Origin: Candidatus Phytoplasma oryzae
GTDB lineage: Bacteria > Bacillota_I > Bacilli_A > Acholeplasmatales > Acholeplasmataceae
DNA length: 64,000 nucleotides
Assembly: GCA_027945135.1 (NCBI GenBank)
Contig: CP116038.1
Location: forward strand, 248,001-312,000
Reading direction: 5' to 3'
This document shows, piece after piece, positions 63,039 to 64,000 of this stretch (position 1 is the first letter of the stretch; each line of letters begins with the position of its first letter). Position numbers and translations under genes: made by a program. Below the pieces are notes generated by a model. It was not told the origin of the DNA and did no database searches. It saw only the letters and a list, made by a program, of their open reading frames with translations.

Positions 63039-63803
63039 ATGAATATCATATTAAAAATATTTTTATATATTATAATTTTAATTTTATTTGGTTATATTTC
63101 ATTATGTATTTTTTTTAGTAATTATGAATTAATCAAAATATTTTATTCACTTTTTATAGGATGTTTTTTTGTTTATTTTTTGAAAAATAATTTTATCAAA
63201 TTATTCAATATAGAAATACAAAAATTTTTAGATTTTAATTTTTATACATCTTTATTAACTTTTATTTTTCTTTTTCCTGTTATCATTAAAGCGCCTTACT
63301 TGAGGTATCACCTACAAAATTTTTCGAAATTATGGAATAAAAATAAAATTTTTTATATGGGAAACAAAAATACTCAAAAAAATATTATAGAATCAGTTAT
63401 AGAAATTTCTAAAATGAAAATTGGCGCTTTAATTACTATTGAAAAATATAATTCTTTAGAACAATATGCTCAAAAATCTATTTTAATTGATGGAATAGTT
63501 TCTAAAGAATTGTTAATAAATATTTTTTTACCTAATTCTCCATTACATGATGGAGCTGTTATTATAAGAGGAGATAAGATACTTTCCGCAGGTGCTTATT
63601 TTATTCTTTCTGAAAAACAAAATTTTACAAAAACAACAGGTTCCAGACATAGAGCAGCTTTAGGTATTAGTGAAAATAGCGATAGTATGAGTATTATTGT
63701 CTCTGAAGAAACTGGAAAAATATCTATAGCTTTTGAAGGAATTATTTTAAAAATGAATGATAAAAACCAAATTCAAGAATATTTATCAATGTTTATGATT
63801 TAA
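63039..63803 (+). CDS. cdaA: Diadenylate cyclase CdaA
   Basis: Makes cyclic di-AMP from two ATP at the membrane. About three N-terminal membrane helices (residues 1-100), then a DisA_N domain with both catalytic motifs: DGA in PLHDGAVIIRGDKI and RHR in GSRHRAALGISE. 254 residues, usual for CdaA (YbbP). The normal partners CdaR and GlmM are not adjacent; the next gene is dnaX. Its product's receptor DarA is at 21,380-21,724. AGGGA lies about 15 nt upstream of ATG 63039. Confidence 0.93.
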   Translation: MNIILKIFLYIIILILFGYISLCIFFSNYELIKIFYSLFIGCFFVYFLKNNFIKLFNIEIQKFLDFNFYTSLLTFIFLFPVIIKAPYLRYHLQNFSKLWNKNKIFYMGNKNTQKNIIESVIEISKMKIGALITIEKYNSLEQYAQKSILIDGIVSKELLINIFLPNSPLHDGAVIIRGDKILSAGAYFILSEKQNFTKTTGSRHRAALGISENSDSMSIIVSEETGKISIAFEGIILKMNDKNQIQEYLSMFMI

Positions 63804-63919
63804 AATTATTTAAATAATGATGAATTATAATATTTAATTTTTAAATTTAAATATATTTTTAAAAAATATTTATTTTTTATAATAAAATTGCAATTGCAAT
63901 ATAAAAAAAGGTTTAAAAA

Positions 63920-64000
63920 ATGTCTTATGTAGCTTTATATAGAAAATATAGACCTCAAAATTTTTCAGATATGATAGGTCAAAATGTTATAATTCAAACT
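63920..64000 (+). CDS. dnaX: DNA polymerase III subunit gamma/tau (5' end only)
   Basis: The first 27 codons read MSYVALYRKYRPQNFSDMIG and onward (GQNVIIQT), the nearly invariant start of DnaX, the clamp-loader ATPase. AAAGG is about 10 nt upstream of ATG 63920. The gene continues beyond the window, so the Walker A motif is not seen. Confidence 0.9.
   Translation, partial: MSYVALYRKYRPQNFSDMIGQNVIIQT

Overview
The window is almost certainly from a phytoplasma (class Mollicutes, 'Candidatus Phytoplasma'). The DNA is extremely AT-rich (by eye only about one base in five is G or C). Genes use the standard code: tryptophan is read from TGG, TGA serves as a stop, and an RF2 gene is present, which excludes most mycoplasmas. 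There are no cell-wall genes. The gene set is typical of the group: a 2-hydroxycarboxylate (malate/citrate) symporter with malic enzyme and acetate kinase, a peptide ABC importer, several cation pumps, membrane-anchored AAA+ ATPases and a short secreted protein with an SVM-like signal peptide. Species cannot be fixed from this sequence; the very low GC and the presence of pyruvate kinase are clues only.

Layout. 1-1,827: gene-poor, palindrome-bearing DNA and one membrane-anchored coiled-coil protein. 1,816-5,614 (minus): a dipeptide/oligopeptide ABC importer, order B-C-F-D, without a binding-protein gene. 5,615-6,919: 1.3 kb without genes. 6,941-8,982: a lone YqaJ/lambda-exonuclease-type nuclease convergent with a membrane AAA+ ATPase. 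9,154-17,085 (minus): Ca2+-type P-ATPase, CorC/DUF21 protein, prolyl-tRNA synthetase, S-adenosylmethionine synthetase and an enlarged cold-shock-domain protein. 17,334-20,804 (plus): pyruvate kinase, malate/citrate symporter, tRNA-Thr and tRNA-Gly. 21,052-21,724 (minus): ribosomal protein S15 and the c-di-AMP receptor DarA. 22,097-41,188 (plus): a long housekeeping run with secA, prfB, a YitT protein, a NadE-like protein, mnmA, hisS, aspS, tilS, an unknown membrane protein, rbgA, topA, ftsY, ffh and a 5'-3' exonuclease. 41,217-47,599 (minus): cysteine desulfurase, plsC, folA, thyA, tRNA-Ser, ackA and malic enzyme. 48,382-57,780: a small secreted effector candidate convergent with a giant 2,953-residue AAA+ protein carrying 11.7 near-identical 155-residue coiled-coil repeats. 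58,095-64,000: adk (minus), then rpsD, a MgtA-type Mg2+ pump, the diadenylate cyclase CdaA and the start of dnaX (plus).

How it fits together. CitS, malic enzyme and acetate kinase form most of a malate-to-pyruvate-to-acetate ATP route. SecA, FtsY and Ffh supply the Sec/SRP export route the effector candidate would use. CdaA and DarA are synthase and receptor of one c-di-AMP circuit, which in Firmicutes controls ion and osmotic balance; two P-type ATPases and CorC lie in the same window.

The most unusual object is the giant repeat protein at 48,919-57,780: membrane helices at both ends, a 1,800-residue homogenised repeat rod and an FtsH-like AAA+ domain with no protease. Also notable are a NadE homologue that keeps its glutaminase triad but has lost the synthetase SGGxDS loop, a cold-shock protein with two large insertions, a freshly triplicated zinc finger in TopA and an effector candidate whose C-terminal frame is probably shifted at a poly-A tract.
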